A stretch of 39,288 nt of DNA. Source: Caldilineaceae bacterium. Its GTDB lineage: Bacteria > Chloroflexota > Anaerolineae > Caldilineales > Caldilineaceae. The stretch is from the NCBI GenBank assembly GCA_026708085.1, contig JAPOVP010000077.1:1-39288 (forward strand), given 5' to 3'. Below the pieces are notes generated by a model, which was given only the letters and a program-made list of their open reading frames with translations, did no database searches and had not been told where the DNA came from. Every line of letters starts with the position of its first letter. The stretch's first letter is position 1. This document shows positions 25,652 to 34,828 of this stretch, piece by piece. The translations under genes were made by a program, and so were the position numbers.

Positions 25652-27031
25652 TCACCCCCCGGCGCTCAGCTTGCGCTCCAGGCGGGCCAGCCGGTGGCGA
25701 AGTTCTGTTTGGGTCTCATGGGAACGGTTTTGAGGCGGCGACCTCTCCTGCTCGTGCAAGGCCCACTGCGTCCACATTGCCGCCTGCGTCAAGTCGCCGC
25801 TCTGCCATTCGTAGAACTTTGCCAGCTCCACATAGGGACGGCTGTCCGGGCCACCCACGGTCGTCAACCACTGCTGCCATACGACCGTCGCCTCTTCCCA
25901 GCGGTGCTGTCGTTTGAGCAGGCGGCCCAATCCGTCAAACGACTCGGCCAGGTGCGCGCGGCCGCTAAGTTGGTCCAACGCGGCGCGGAACAACATTTCC
26001 GCGCTCTCCAGGCGCTCCAGTTCCGCCTGCAGCCGTGCCATGCTGAGCAAATCGAGTGGCTGCAAATGACCGGTACCGGCGGCAACAGGATCGGAAAAAA
26101 CGCCGCAGACCACCTCCGTCAGCGCGGCCATCGAAACAATATCCTCACGATTGTGGTAGAAGACGCGTTGCATCATACGGCCGTCGCCGTCGTGCAGATA
26201 GTCGGCGTACAAATGCGGGATGAGGCTGCCGGGCACATCGTCCTCTGCGCGGGAATAGCCCAAAACTCTCCGTTCCAGATTGGTGAGAGCGCAGCTGCCC
26301 AGACGTTTGCGCCATAACCTCCGCGCCGGGTGCAGGAGATCGAGATGCGGTGTCCCATCGTCCAGCGCTTGCGGCGGGCCAATCTCCGCAGGCAGAAAGC
26401 GTCCTGCGTACCGGTATCGCCCGCGCAAAAAGGGCGCGTCGAAAGATCTCCCGTTGAAGGTCACCAGGCTCTCGCAGCCTTGCAGCAGGTCCGCCAGCGC
26501 CGTCAGCAGGGCCGGTTCCTCTCCGGGATGACGCATGAATAACTGGCGCACCACAAAGTTCAGACGGTCCTCTGAACTGTCCGCACTCTTCTCCTGCGGC
26601 TCGAATGTTCCAATTCCCACCATAAAGGCGTAGATGCCGGCTCCACCGCCCAGACCGGTGGTCTCGATATCCAGGAATGCCGATCTGCGAAAATCAGGGC
26701 AGTGCTCCAGCCGGTAAGCGGGGTAGAGTTGCGCCAGAACCGATGGATCGCGTTCCAGAAGGTTTCCGAGCACGGACGGTTCGCGCAGAGCCTGCGGCTG
26801 ACTCTCCTCCTGTCCCATTGGAACGCAATTCCGCGTAACCAGATAGCACTCGCCGGCGCTGTTCTCGACCATCTCGCCCTCCTCCAGCGCTTCGATCGGG
26901 ATAGCCTCGGTCTCCCAATCGGACGCCGAAGCCTCGGGCTGCCCCTGCGTGTTCATGTCGGCAGCTTCAGCGGCTGTTCGTCCGCGGCGCAGACCCTGCA
27001 GGCGGCGCAATCGTTCAGAAGTGGAGGACAT
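25652..27031 (-). CDS. YprB-like RNase H-fold nuclease with TPR-like C-terminus
   Basis: The core is a DnaQ/RNase H-like 3'-5' exonuclease domain: FLDIETTGLGGG (Asp121, Glu123 metal ligands), LVTFNGRSFDAPFLRGRYRY, then LGSCALTNLERRVLG and YHNREDIVSMAAL with the later acidic residues. This is the arrangement of YprB proteins, which often accompany helicases. About 120 C-terminal residues contain helical repeats of TPR type (AELERLESAEMLFRAAL, LGRLLKRQHRWEEATVVWQQW, FYEWQSGDLTQAAMWTQWAL). The protein has 459 residues. ATG 27031 is divergent from recJ, with 146 bp between. Substrate (RNA or DNA) unknown. Confidence 0.85.
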   Translation of the reverse strand: MSSTSERLRRLQGLRRGRTAAEAADMNTQGQPEASASDWETEAIPIEALEEGEMVENSAGECYLVTRNCVPMGQEESQPQALREPSVLGNLLERDPSVLAQLYPAYRLEHCPDFRRSAFLDIETTGLGGGAGIYAFMVGIGTFEPQEKSADSSEDRLNFVVRQLFMRHPGEEPALLTALADLLQGCESLVTFNGRSFDAPFLRGRYRYAGRFLPAEIGPPQALDDGTPHLDLLHPARRLWRKRLGSCALTNLERRVLGYSRAEDDVPGSLIPHLYADYLHDGDGRMMQRVFYHNREDIVSMAALTEVVCGVFSDPVAAGTGHLQPLDLLSMARLQAELERLESAEMLFRAALDQLSGRAHLAESFDGLGRLLKRQHRWEEATVVWQQWLTTVGGPDSRPYVELAKFYEWQSGDLTQAAMWTQWALHEQERSPPQNRSHETQTELRHRLARLERKLSAGG

Positions 27032-27102
27032 TGGTAAGGGTTTGAAGGGCGAACGGTTCAGACTGGATTTCTATTTTAGCCCAGCCGGATTATGGCGGGA
27101 AA

Positions 27103-27131
27103 TTCCCCATTTCTGCGCTCTCGACTATAAT
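27103..27131 (+). promoter_or_regulatory. Promoter for recJ
   Basis: A perfect TATAAT (27126-27131) lies 46 bases before the recJ start, with a poor -35 (TTCCCC, 3 of 6) at 17-base spacing. Convincing -10, weak partner. Confidence 0.5.
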
Positions 27132-27177
27132 TGGGCTCTGTGCACTGATTCCATCACCTCCTGGTGGAGAAGCCACT

Positions 27178-28917
27178 TTGTCGGCAACTGACAAACACTG
27201 GATCCTCTATCCGCCTGCGCCAGAGAGTTTCCTGGAAGGCAACCATGTCCATCCCGCCCTGCTGCAGGTGCTGTACAATCGCGGTCTGCGTGATGCCGCT
27301 GCTGTGGCCTCCTTCCTGCAGGTCGAGGACGCGGTCCAGGAGAATCCTTTCCGCCTGACCGATATGTCGGCTGCCGTTGCACGCATCGTCCGCGCCATCG
27401 AAGCCCGTGAGGTGATCTGCGTCTACGGGGATTTCGACGCCGACGGCGTCACCGCCACAGTCCTGATGACCACCGCCTTGAAACGCGCCGGCGCGCTCGT
27501 CGGCGCATACATCCCCAACCGGGTGGACGAGGGCTACGGCCTGAACGTCGAAGCGCTCAAGTCTATCGCCGCCAAAGGGGCCCAGCTGCTGGTTACGGTG
27601 GACTGCGGTATTCGCAGCGTTGCAGAGGTGGCGCAAGCCGCCGAGTTGGGGATGGAAGTCATTCTCACCGACCATCACACGATCGGTCCGGACCTGCCGC
27701 CGGCGCTGGCGGTGATCAATCCGCGACGGGACGGCCGCGCACGGACGTTTCAGCCGCTGGCAGGCGTTGGTGTTGCCTACCGGCTGGCGCAAGGCATCCT
27801 GCGGGCCGTCTCTAAACAGCCCTGGAGCCGGCTCTCGGAGGACGAAGCCGCGGCCGAAGAGCAGTCCCTTCTCGATCTGGTGGCAATCGGCACCGTTGCC
27901 GACTTGATGCCCTTACAGGGGGAGAACCGTTCGCTGGTGCGCCGCGGGCTGTCGGAGCTGAGTCAGGGCAAACGGGTGGGGCTGTTCGCGCTGATGGAAA
28001 TGGCCTCGGTTCCTCCGAGCGCGATCGATAGCTCCGCAATCAGCTTTCGCATCGCCCCCCGTATCAACGCCGCCGGTCGTCTGGCCAGCGCTAAAATGGC
28101 CTATGACCTCCTGCGCTGCCAGGACTACGAAGCGGCCTACGAAATGGCAACCGGCCTGGAAAGACTTAACCAGCAACGCCAGGCGCTCACCGCCGAAGCC
28201 TATGCAGTCGCCGAAAGAGAGATCGCCGGCCTCGATCCATCCACCGCGCCGATTCTGATCGTCGCCAGCGAAGAATTCCAACCCGGGATTGTGGGACTGG
28301 CCGCGGGGAAGTTGAGTGATCAGTTCTATCGCCCGGCAGTCGTCATCGAACGGGGAGAGGAGATCTGCCGCGGTAGCGCCCGCAGTATCGCCGAATTCAA
28401 CATCATAGCCGCACTCGACCGGGTCAGTCCTCTGTTGGTGCGCCACGGCGGTCACAGCCGCGCGGCCGGCTTCACCGTGCGCACCGAGCAGCTGCCCGCG
28501 CTGCGGGATGCCCTCGCCGAGATGGCCGCCCAGGAGCTCGACTCCCTTCAGGATCTGCGGCCAAGCCTGTATATCGACGCCGAGTTGACAGTCGATCAGA
28601 TCGACTGGGCATTGCAGGGCCAGCTTGCCCGGATGGAGCCGGTCGGCCAGCAGAATGAGCCCGGTCTTTTCCTGTGCCGGCGCTGCCGCGTGCGCAGCGC
28701 ACGCACCGTCGGCGGAGGTAAGCACCTGAAAATAGCAATCGACGGCCACGATCTTTCTCAAGTATTGGACGGGATCGGCTTTGGCCTGGGCGGTCAGGCC
28801 CCAGACCTGCGAATTGGCAGCCTGATCGATATCGTCTTTCATCTTGAAGTCAACGAATGGCAGGGTCGACGCTCTCTGCAGCTGAATGTGCAGGATCTGC
28901 GGAGCAGCGCGAACTGA
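27178..28917 (+). CDS. recJ: Single-strand DNA exonuclease RecJ
   Basis: 5'-3' exonuclease acting on single-stranded DNA in recombination and mismatch or base-excision repair. The 579-residue product carries DHH-family motifs: VYGDFDADGVTA (83-94), VDCGIRS, DHHTIGPDLP, and the DHHA1 element GGHSRAAGFTV, followed by an OB-like C-terminal domain. Length is typical. TTG 27178 is used because GGAGA lies about 10 bases upstream and no ATG precedes the conserved start; the first ATG would truncate the domain. It is followed by a HAD-family gene after 89 bp on the same strand. Confidence 0.95.
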   Translation: MSATDKHWILYPPAPESFLEGNHVHPALLQVLYNRGLRDAAAVASFLQVEDAVQENPFRLTDMSAAVARIVRAIEAREVICVYGDFDADGVTATVLMTTALKRAGALVGAYIPNRVDEGYGLNVEALKSIAAKGAQLLVTVDCGIRSVAEVAQAAELGMEVILTDHHTIGPDLPPALAVINPRRDGRARTFQPLAGVGVAYRLAQGILRAVSKQPWSRLSEDEAAAEEQSLLDLVAIGTVADLMPLQGENRSLVRRGLSELSQGKRVGLFALMEMASVPPSAIDSSAISFRIAPRINAAGRLASAKMAYDLLRCQDYEAAYEMATGLERLNQQRQALTAEAYAVAEREIAGLDPSTAPILIVASEEFQPGIVGLAAGKLSDQFYRPAVVIERGEEICRGSARSIAEFNIIAALDRVSPLLVRHGGHSRAAGFTVRTEQLPALRDALAEMAAQELDSLQDLRPSLYIDAELTVDQIDWALQGQLARMEPVGQQNEPGLFLCRRCRVRSARTVGGGKHLKIAIDGHDLSQVLDGIGFGLGGQAPDLRIGSLIDIVFHLEVNEWQGRRSLQLNVQDLRSSAN

Positions 28918-29006
28918 TCAAGGAGTCAGCGGCGTTGTCCGTTGTCGCACACCGCCCGTCGGAGTCGATCTCTGACAAACAGTTGAAAGGATCATAGAGT
29001 CCACTC

Positions 29007-29819
29007 ATGGCACAGAGAGCAAACTTGAAAGAGGTACGCGCCGTTCTGCTGGACATGGACGGCGTTGTTTATGTTGGGGAGGAGCCCCTGCCCGGCGTTC
29101 AGGAGCTTCTGGACTATCTGAAGGCGACCGGTCGGAACTGGCTCTTTGTTACCAACAACTCTTCGCGCACGCCGGTCCAGTTCGTCGAAAAGATCGCCCG
29201 CATGGGCATCGGCGCCGACGAAGCCCATATCCTCAGCAGCGCCCTGGCGACCGCCAGCTGGCTGGCGGAGCAGTATCCCGATGGCGTATGCGCCTTCATG
29301 ATCGGCGAGGACGGCCTGCGCTGGGCGCTGCAGCAGGAAGGAATCACCTTGGTCGAAGATGCCCAAACGGCCGACATCATCGTTTCCGGCATCGATTTCA
29401 GTGTGCGCTACGAGCGCCTGGCCGACGCCGCCTTGGCCATACGCGCCGGCGCCCGCTTTGTCGGCACCAACAGCGATACCTCCTTCCCCAGCGAACGGGG
29501 CCAGATTCCCGGCAGCGGCGCACTGCTGGCCCTGCTGGAGGCGGCCACCGGCGTCACACCCACGGTGATCGGCAAACCAAACGCCGGCATGTTCGAACAG
29601 GCCATGCACAAGCTCGGCACGACCCCGTCCTCAACGCTGATGGTCGGCGACCGCTACGAAACCGACATCGCCGGCGCCATCGAGTTGGGAATGACTACCG
29701 CCGCCGTGCTGACCGGAATCACGACCGAGGAGGAGTTCCACACGGTTGTGCCCGGCCCAGACCTGATTCTGCCAGGGCTGCCCGAGCTTCTCGACGCCTT
29801 CCGGCAAGCCGACAGCTGA
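29007..29819 (+). CDS. HAD-IIA family phosphatase (NagD/PGP-like)
   Basis: Cytoplasmic phosphatase of the haloacid-dehalogenase superfamily, subclass IIA. The 270-residue product has motif I LLDMDGVVY (Asp16 nucleophile, Asp18), motif II FVTNNSSRTP, a C2A cap, the lysine motif IGKPNAGMFEQA, and motif IV MVGDRYETDI. The same architecture occurs in NagD (nucleotide phosphatase), phosphoglycolate phosphatase and p-nitrophenylphosphatases; residues here do not distinguish among them. The ATG at 29007 lacks a close ribosome site (GAAAGGA is too far). Flanked by recJ and rlmN on the same strand. Confidence 0.9.
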   Translation: MAQRANLKEVRAVLLDMDGVVYVGEEPLPGVQELLDYLKATGRNWLFVTNNSSRTPVQFVEKIARMGIGADEAHILSSALATASWLAEQYPDGVCAFMIGEDGLRWALQQEGITLVEDAQTADIIVSGIDFSVRYERLADAALAIRAGARFVGTNSDTSFPSERGQIPGSGALLALLEAATGVTPTVIGKPNAGMFEQAMHKLGTTPSSTLMVGDRYETDIAGAIELGMTTAAVLTGITTEEEFHTVVPGPDLILPGLPELLDAFRQADS

Positions 29820-29854
29820 ACCTTCCTCGCGGGAGGGCGCGATCAGGGCAGTTT

Positions 29855-29884
29855 TTGACCGCAACTAAATGGCTGCGCTACAAT
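29855..29884 (+). promoter_or_regulatory. Promoter abutting the rlmN start
   Basis: TTGACC (29855-29860), 18 bases, TACAAT (29879-29884): each 5 of 6. The expected transcription start (about 29890-29892) coincides with the rlmN ATG at 29892, so the message would be leaderless or nearly so. Confidence 0.6.
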
Positions 29885-29891
29885 TGTAAAG

Positions 29892-31034
29892 ATGAAAACC
29901 ATTCCACTCACGTTGCCCGGCGACGCCTCGATCAGCCGTTCCCTATTGGACTGCTCTCCGCAAGAGCTTACCGATGTCGTCAACGCGCTGCCGGCTGGCA
30001 AAAAGCGCGCCAATGGAAAGGCTGCCGGAGTCCCCGCCTATCGCATCCGACAGATTCAGGAGTGGATCTACAAGAAATACGCTCGCTCCTTTGACGAAAT
30101 GACGAATCTGCCGCAGGCCCTGCGCGACGGGCTGGCTGCGACGACAACGCTCACGCCCCTGAAGCCGGTTACGCAGCGTGTTTCCAAGGCCGGGGACACA
30201 CTGAAAGTTCTGTTTCAGATGCCGGATGGGGAGACGGTCGAGGCTGTCCTGATGCTGTATAACCGGCGGCGTACACTCTGCATCAGCAGTCAGGCCGGCT
30301 GCGCCATGGGCTGCACCTTCTGCGCGACCGCTCTTGGTGGCCTGCGCCGCAATCTGACTGCAGGCGAAATCGTGGCCCAGGTGCTCTTCTTCGCCCGTTA
30401 TCTGAGTGATGCCGCCGAGGGGCCGAAGATGCGGGTGAAACGGCCCACCACGGTCACCAACATCGTGTTGATGGGGATGGGCGAGCCGATGCACAACTAC
30501 AAAAATGTGTGGACGGCCATCCGCCGCCTGACCGCCGCCGACGGTTTCGCCCTCGGCGCACGTCATATTACGCTCAGTACGGTGGGCCTGATTCCGATGA
30601 TCGACCGCATGGCAGACGAGGGGCTCCAGGTGAATCTGGCCGTCAGCCTCCATGCACCCAACAACGACCTGCGCAGCAAGCTCGTTCCTCCCAGTCGGCG
30701 CTATCCGGTCGATGACCTTCTGGCTTCAGTTCGCCGCTATATCGCCAAGACCAATCGCCGTGTAACCTTTGAGTACGCCCTGATGCGGGGCACGAATGAC
30801 AGCCCCGCTCTGGCCGAGGACCTGGCTGACAAGCTGCAGGGGATCCTGTGCCATGTCAACCTGATCCCCCTTAATCCGATTCCCGACAGCCCGTTTCAGC
30901 CGACCAGCGACAAAGACACGCAGCGGTTCGCAAATATTCTGCTTGCGCGCGGCATCTCGACAACTGTGCGTATCCGCCGCGGCATTGAAATCGATGCCGG
31001 CTGTGGTCAGTTACGCAATGCCGCGGCGTCTTAG
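29892..31034 (+). CDS. rlmN: 23S rRNA (adenine2503-C2)-methyltransferase RlmN
   Basis: Radical-SAM enzyme that methylates C2 of A2503 in 23S rRNA (and A37 of some tRNAs). The 380-residue protein has the N-terminal helical domain ([16 protein letters not shown]), the [4Fe-4S] motif CAMGCTFC (Cys137, 141, 144) in the family context [12 protein letters not shown], then [12 protein letters not shown] and [13 protein letters not shown]. The conserved methyl-accepting cysteine is near the C-terminus (IDAGCGQL, about Cys371). Both cysteine sets needed for the ping-pong mechanism are therefore present. No Shine-Dalgarno precedes the ATG, in keeping with a leaderless message. Confidence 0.95.
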   Translation: MKTIPLTLPGDASISRSLLDCSPQELTDVVNALPAGKKRANGKAAGVPAYRIRQIQEWIYKKYARSFDEMTNLPQALRDGLAATTTLTPLKPVTQRVSKAGDTLKVLFQMPDGETVEAVLMLYNRRRTLCISSQAGCAMGCTFCATALGGLRRNLTAGEIVAQVLFFARYLSDAAEGPKMRVKRPTTVTNIVLMGMGEPMHNYKNVWTAIRRLTAADGFALGARHITLSTVGLIPMIDRMADEGLQVNLAVSLHAPNNDLRSKLVPPSRRYPVDDLLASVRRYIAKTNRRVTFEYALMRGTNDSPALAEDLADKLQGILCHVNLIPLNPIPDSPFQPTSDKDTQRFANILLARGISTTVRIRRGIEIDAGCGQLRNAAAS

Positions 31035-31139
31035 ACCGGTGTCTTTCGTCACAGAACTGTCTCCGGCGCCACAAAAAAGCGCCGAGCGCAATGGCTCAAC
31101 GCTTCTATAGGTCTGACTAAATTGCTACAACAGGGGAGT

Positions 31140-31319
31140 TCAGGCCTTCGCAAGCGTGCGGATGCAAGAGGTGCAGAGGCGGCGGGAAACCAGCCTGTCG
31201 TTTTCCAGGATTTTGACCTTCTGAATGTTGATCTTCCACTTATGACGTGTGGCCTTTCTGGACCAGGGACGGTTGTTTCCAAACTGAGGACTCTTGCCAC
31301 ACTTTTGGCATTTCGCCAT
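31140..31319 (-). CDS. rpmB: 50S ribosomal protein L28, zinc-binding form
   Basis: Structural protein of the large ribosomal subunit. The 59-residue product reads [16 protein letters not shown] at its start and RRLCTSC near its end: two CxxC pairs (Cys4/7, Cys49/52) making a zinc ribbon, the 'C+' form that some bacteria replace with a cysteine-free paralogue under zinc limitation. ATG 31319 is fixed by GGAGGGA eight bases upstream; the longer frame to 31382 is not family-like. Divergent from degV, with the intervening region carrying its promoter. Confidence 0.95.
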   Translation of the reverse strand: MAKCQKCGKSPQFGNNRPWSRKATRHKWKINIQKVKILENDRLVSRRLCTSCIRTLAKA

Positions 31320-31409
31320 GATCTGTTCCCTCCGGTTCCTCATTGGCCCGTGGTCAGTGCATTCCCACCAACGCCCAACCAATGATCACGTATCACTGAA
31401 TTGTCAGAG

Positions 31410-31436
31410 ATTATCATACGGCAAAAAGGTTGTCAA
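31410..31436 (-). promoter_or_regulatory. Candidate promoter for rpmB
   Basis: On the minus strand TTGACA (31431-31436) and GATAAT (31410-31415) with a short 15-base spacer. Both hexamers are good; the spacing is below optimum. Confidence 0.35.
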
Positions 31437-31453
31437 AAGTTGGAGCTTCTTCT

Positions 31454-32314
31454 GTGAGCAAGGTTCGTATCGTAACCGATAGTGACGCCAGCATTCCCGC
31501 TGACGTCCTGGACAAATATTCGATTGAAGTGATCCCCCAGGTGCTGCGCATAGGGCGGGATCGCTACGAAGATACCGAGGACTTCAACGCCGACCGGCTC
31601 TTTCAACTGATCCGCGAAAACCAGTCCGGAGGACGCATTCTGCTGCCGGAGGTGGAAGCCCCGGAGTTGAGCCGCCTCATGGAAGTCTATCAAAAGCTTG
31701 GACAGGATGCCGAGGAGATCGTTGCCATCCACATGAGCAGCACGCTCAGCCCAATGTGGAGTCAGTCGCGCAAGGCGGCCGACATGATGATGGGACGCTA
31801 TCGTATCCGCGTAATGGACAGCCAGACCACTTCCATGGGACTGGGTATGTTGGCTGAACTGGCCGGCCAGGCCGCCGAAGACGGCGCCAACCTCTATGAA
31901 GTCGCCCGCATCGTCAACGGGGCTATCCCCCACATCTATGTGACCTTCTTCGCCGAAACGCTCTACTACCTGGAACGCAGTGCCCGCCTCGGCGCAGCCC
32001 AGAGTGTGCTCGGGACAATGCTCGGGATCAAAGCAATGGTCACGATGGAAGACGGACAGCTGATCCCGCTCGAAAAGGTGCAGACCCGGGAGGATGTCGC
32101 CGAAAAACTGTACGACTATACCGCAGAATTCGCCCAGAACGAACGGATCGGGCTCGTGCAGCATCGCTATGAACAGACCCAGGAACACCTGCTGGAGCGT
32201 CTGGGGGAAGGGCTCCCGGACATTTCGGCCAATGTGTGGCGCTACCCACCTAGCCTGGCGGCCCATCTCGGACCCAATGTGATGGGAGTCATCGTGTACG
32301 AGGGTCTTGGTTGA
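31454..32314 (+). CDS. DegV family fatty-acid-binding protein
   Basis: DegV/FakB proteins bind a fatty acid and present it to the FakA kinase. The product shows the typical start VRIVTDSDASIP, the YEDTEDFN segment, IHMSSTLSPMWSQSRKAADMM and the later FAETLYYLERSARLGAAQ. GTG 31454 is preferred because GGAG stands eight bases upstream, giving 286 residues; TTG 31430 is also in frame, but its purine run is too close. The stop overlaps the recG start region (TTGA), so recG is likely coupled. No fakA is visible in the window. Confidence 0.88.
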   Translation: MSKVRIVTDSDASIPADVLDKYSIEVIPQVLRIGRDRYEDTEDFNADRLFQLIRENQSGGRILLPEVEAPELSRLMEVYQKLGQDAEEIVAIHMSSTLSPMWSQSRKAADMMMGRYRIRVMDSQTTSMGLGMLAELAGQAAEDGANLYEVARIVNGAIPHIYVTFFAETLYYLERSARLGAAQSVLGTMLGIKAMVTMEDGQLIPLEKVQTREDVAEKLYDYTAEFAQNERIGLVQHRYEQTQEHLLERLGEGLPDISANVWRYPPSLAAHLGPNVMGVIVYEGLG

Positions 32315-34791
32315 CAATGACTGAGAGAGCCCTGACGCGGTTGCGCAATCTATTGAACCTGGAGACTCAGACCCGCTGGCGTGAGAGGGCCTTCGCCGGC
32401 GGGGTGGCCGCCTTTTGCGAACGATGGGAAGCCGACGCCAAAGCCGAAGCGGTCCAGCCGGGGCTCCTGCAGGAAATCATCGATCGTCTGTCACAGTATG
32501 CCGATGCAGAAAACGATGATAGGGAGCGGCTACTCAACTCCCTGCTCGAGCTGCTGGATGAACTGCCGCCGCCGGATCCGGCTTTGGAGAATATAGACCG
32601 GGTCGGCCAGGGGCAGGCTCGCCAACCTGAAGCAACCCCGGCCGGTGACAGGACCGAGACCAGGTCGGCGCATCAGCCTTCGCCCTATAGCGAAACGGCT
32701 GAAACCGAGGCGCCGGAGCCGTCCGACACCTTGGAACGACCGATTACCGACCTGAAAGGGGTTGGCGCAAAGAGAGCAGAGCAGTACGCACGCCTCGGGA
32801 TCGAGACCGTTGAGGACCTCATCTGGCATCTGCCCCATCGCTACGATGACTTCAGCCGCGTGCGCCCCATAGCCGATGTCGAGGAAGGCGAAAGTCTTTC
32901 CATCGTCGCCAACCTGCGCGGGTTCAGTCAGCGCAAATATGCCTACAGGAAGGAGCTCCTGCAGGCCAACTTCAGTGACGGCAGCGGCACGGTCAGGATC
33001 AACTGGTGGAACCAGTCCTGGTTGAAGAATCGCCTGTCTGTCGGAAAGACTTACCGTCTGAGCGGCGTAGTCGGTCTGTACATGGGGCACAAGACCCTGG
33101 AGAATCCCTATTTTGAAGAGATCGGTCCCCACGCCATCAAAGATGGGCCGATTATGCCTGTGTACGGACTGACTGCCGGTCTGCGCAACAGCGATGTCAG
33201 CCGCCAGGCGCAGCAAGCCCTTAAGCTGGGCCTGGCATCCCTGCAAGATCCCCTGCCGGAACAGCTCCGCCGCCATTACAGTCTGATTCCTTTGACCGAC
33301 GCACTCCGGCAGATTCACTCTCCGGAAACGCCGGAACAGCTTGACAACGCCCGCAAACGCATTATCTTTGACGATTTCTTCTATCTCCAGCTGGGCGTAC
33401 AGCGCCGCCGGCAGGAGATTCAGCACTTCAACGCCCCATCGATGGCCGTTGACGACGAGCTGCTGGCAGCCTACAACTCGGCACTGCCCTTTGCCCTGAC
33501 CGGCGCACAGCAGCGGACGCTGGACGAATTGCGGCAGGATATGGCCCAGCGCGCGCCCATGAGCCGGCTGATCCAAGGCGACGTCGGCAGCGGCAAGACC
33601 GCGGTGGCCGCCGGGGCCATGTTGATCGCCGCAGCCAACGGCTTCCAATCCGCCCTGCTTGCACCGACGCAAATTCTCGCCGAACAGCATTTTCGCGCCC
33701 TGAGCAAACTGCTGGCGGACGTCGAACTGCCGGGCGGCGTCATACCGAACGTCTCTCTCCTGACCGGCCGCGTCACCGGGCAGGAGCGCGAAGCCGTTCT
33801 CGCCGGATTGGCGGACGGAAGCGTCCATGTCGTGGTCGGTACCACCGCCCTCATTCAGGAAAACGTGGATTTCGCCGACCTCGGATTTGTCGTCGTGGAC
33901 GAGCAGCACCGCTTTGGCGTCGGACAGCGTGCAGCCGCACGCGACAAGGGTGGTGAGGCAGCCGTGCCCCATCTGCTGGTGATGAGCGCCACACCCATCC
34001 CCCGCAGCCTCGCGCTCACGATCTACGGCGACCTCGATGTCAGCGTAATCGATGAGATGCCTCCGGGGCGGACGCCGATCAAGACGAAACGGTTTCTGCC
34101 CACCGACAGAGAACGCCTCTACAGCTTCATGCGCCGGCAGGTGCGCGACGGCCGTCAAGCCTACGTGATCTATCCTCTTGTCGAGGAAAGTGAAGTCCTG
34201 GATGTTGGCGCGGCGATGGAGGCGCACACCCGCTTGAGCGAAGAGATCTTCCCCGACCTGCGCGTGGGGCTGCTACACGGCCGTCTCAAGGGCGCCGAGA
34301 AAGATGACGTGATGCGCGCCTTTGCCAGCGGCGCTCTCGACGTTCTCGTCAGCACCAGCGTTGTCGAGGTCGGGGTTGACGTTCCCAACGCCACCCTGAT
34401 GCTGATCGAAGATGCCGAGCGGTTCGGTCTCGCGCAACTGCACCAGTTCAGGGGTCGCGTGGGCCGGGGTGGGCACGAAAGCTATTGCGCGCTCATCAGC
34501 CGGGTAAATGGCGGCGCTCAGGCCGAACGGCTCAACGTGCTGGCGGAGACGACGGACGGCTTCATTCTGGCGGAAAAGGATCTGGAGTTGCGGGGCCCCG
34601 GGGACTTTCTGGGTACCCGTCAGAGCGGCCTGCCGGACCTGAAGTTGGCGAATCTCAGCGATCTCTCTACACTGCATCGGGCCCAGGAGGCCGCGCAAGA
34701 CCTTCTGCGCCAGGACACCGATCTCAGCAACTATCCTCAGGTTCGGGAGAAAGTGGAGCGCTTCTGGCGCGGCCACGGCGATCTTTCATGA
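32311..34791 (+). CDS. recG: ATP-dependent DNA helicase RecG
   Basis: Remodels stalled replication forks and branch-migrates Holliday junctions. The 826-residue protein is longer than the usual 690-ish, owing to an N-terminal extension of about 140 residues with acidic and Pro/Glu-rich character. The wedge domain follows ([33 protein letters not shown] as separate blocks), then Walker [10 protein letters not shown] (about 423), [11 protein letters not shown] (about 530), [12 protein letters not shown], and the helicase C-terminal [12 protein letters not shown] 32311 overlaps the degV stop by 4 bp and has AGGG 6 bases upstream; ATG 32317 is the alternative. Convergent with gltA. Confidence 0.95.
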   Translation: MTMTERALTRLRNLLNLETQTRWRERAFAGGVAAFCERWEADAKAEAVQPGLLQEIIDRLSQYADAENDDRERLLNSLLELLDELPPPDPALENIDRVGQGQARQPEATPAGDRTETRSAHQPSPYSETAETEAPEPSDTLERPITDLKGVGAKRAEQYARLGIETVEDLIWHLPHRYDDFSRVRPIADVEEGESLSIVANLRGFSQRKYAYRKELLQANFSDGSGTVRINWWNQSWLKNRLSVGKTYRLSGVVGLYMGHKTLENPYFEEIGPHAIKDGPIMPVYGLTAGLRNSDVSRQAQQALKLGLASLQDPLPEQLRRHYSLIPLTDALRQIHSPETPEQLDNARKRIIFDDFFYLQLGVQRRRQEIQHFNAPSMAVDDELLAAYNSALPFALTGAQQRTLDELRQDMAQRAPMSRLIQGDVGSGKTAVAAGAMLIAAANGFQSALLAPTQILAEQHFRALSKLLADVELPGGVIPNVSLLTGRVTGQEREAVLAGLADGSVHVVVGTTALIQENVDFADLGFVVVDEQHRFGVGQRAAARDKGGEAAVPHLLVMSATPIPRSLALTIYGDLDVSVIDEMPPGRTPIKTKRFLPTDRERLYSFMRRQVRDGRQAYVIYPLVEESEVLDVGAAMEAHTRLSEEIFPDLRVGLLHGRLKGAEKDDVMRAFASGALDVLVSTSVVEVGVDVPNATLMLIEDAERFGLAQLHQFRGRVGRGGHESYCALISRVNGGAQAERLNVLAETTDGFILAEKDLELRGPGDFLGTRQSGLPDLKLANLSDLSTLHRAQEAAQDLLRQDTDLSNYPQVREKVERFWRGHGDLS

Positions 34792-34828
34792 TCCGGAGGG
34801 CATGGCCGCTGACCGCCGTCTGCCGACC

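Noticed and set aside
31433..32317. 294-codon minus-strand frame exactly opposite degV
   Set aside because: It mirrors degV codon for codon, has no family motif, and arises from high GC content. The DegV frame has the clear signature and ribosome site.
32530..34227. 565-codon minus-strand frame opposite recG
   Set aside because: Shadow of the RecG reading frame; no recognisable domains, low-quality composition.
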